Assembly (NCBI GenBank): GCA_009903905.1 | Contig: WYEI01000205.1 | Location: 1 to 5,173 of the forward strand | DNA length: 5,173 nt | Direction: 5' to 3' | From: Pyrobaculum sp. | GTDB taxonomy: Archaea; Thermoproteota; Thermoprotei; Thermoproteales; Thermoproteaceae | Shown here: positions 5,108 to 5,173 of the stretch, piece after piece | How the letters are laid out: every line of letters starts with the position of its first letter | Numbering within the stretch: the first letter of the stretch is position 1 | Translations under genes and position numbers: made by a program | The notes under the pieces: generated by a model | What the model was told of the DNA's origin: nothing | The model's database searches: none | The model's input: the letters and a program-made list of their open reading frames with translations, nothing else

Positions 5108-5173
5108 TTGCTTGTTGTCCGTCCCCAGAACCTCCTCCAGCGTGACGACTTCTCTCTTACTCTCGATGAGCCA
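5105..5173 (-). CDS. C-terminal end of an upstream gene (runs off right edge)
   Basis: The minus strand is open from the right edge for 22 codons (WLIESKREVVTLEEVLGTDN and two more) and ends at TAA (5107-5105). The charged and hydrophobic pattern and codon choice resemble a real protein end better than the alternative frames, one of which is arginine-rich and one closed. Too little is visible to name a product. The stop lies just upstream of the promoter of the 119-aa gene, which fits a normal gene boundary. Confidence 0.5.
   Translation of the reverse strand, partial: WLIESKREVVTLEEVLGTDNKQ

Noticed and set aside
1..5173. CRISPR arrays, tRNA or rRNA genes, insertion sequences
   Set aside because: No regularly spaced repeats, cloverleaf-like sequence, rRNA-like blocks, transposase motifs or terminal inverted repeats were seen on either strand by eye.

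Overview
The window looks like a piece of a hyperthermophilic crenarchaeal chromosome, most likely Thermoproteales (Pyrobaculum or Thermoproteus type). This is inferred from GTG starts, four-base ATGA/GTGA gene overlaps, TATA boxes centred about 24-25 nt before start codons (leaderless transcripts), strong G/C preference at third codon positions in the right part, and alanine/arginine-rich small proteins. No database search was possible. Every gene I can support is on the minus strand, so transcription runs from the right edge to the left edge.

Right part (about 3050-5173, GC-rich): the last codons of an upstream gene (5105-5173); a spacer with an 11-bp direct repeat and a TATA box; a basic helical hypothetical protein (4664-5023); a probably frameshifted proline-rich small ORF (4423-4667); a second TATA box; then a chain of overlapping genes: 111-aa helical hypothetical (4118-4453), 140-aa hypothetical (3699-4121), and a PIN-domain (VapC-like) nuclease gene (3248-3711). 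The PIN gene appears broken: its first catalytic Asp is missing and a one-base frameshift separates the final acidic motif. It is followed by the first 74 codons of a family-2 glycosyltransferase (3027-3251), truncated just after the first nucleotide-binding strand.

Left part (about 300-3050, clearly lower GC, about 42-47 percent in most sampled blocks): two GT4-type (GT-B fold) glycosyltransferases (1843-3030 and 689-1867), a tiny ORF (563-673), and the N-terminal part of a multi-spanning GT-C-like membrane protein (1-566) that leaves the window. Composition becomes GC-rich again inside this last gene, at about position 300.

The main interpretation is a surface-glycan locus (S-layer or lipid-linked glycan synthesis) in which a low-GC glycosyltransferase cassette has replaced part of a GC-rich resident locus. 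The right breakpoint lies in the truncated GT2 gene and the left one probably inside the GT-C-like gene. Nearly all genes from 4453 to 689 overlap by 4-25 bases, so they could be read as one chimeric operon, possibly with an extra promoter at the junction. The 111-aa/140-aa/PIN trio is the least explained part: no recognisable VapB antitoxin is present, so a lineage-specific system, now partly decayed, is possible but unproven.
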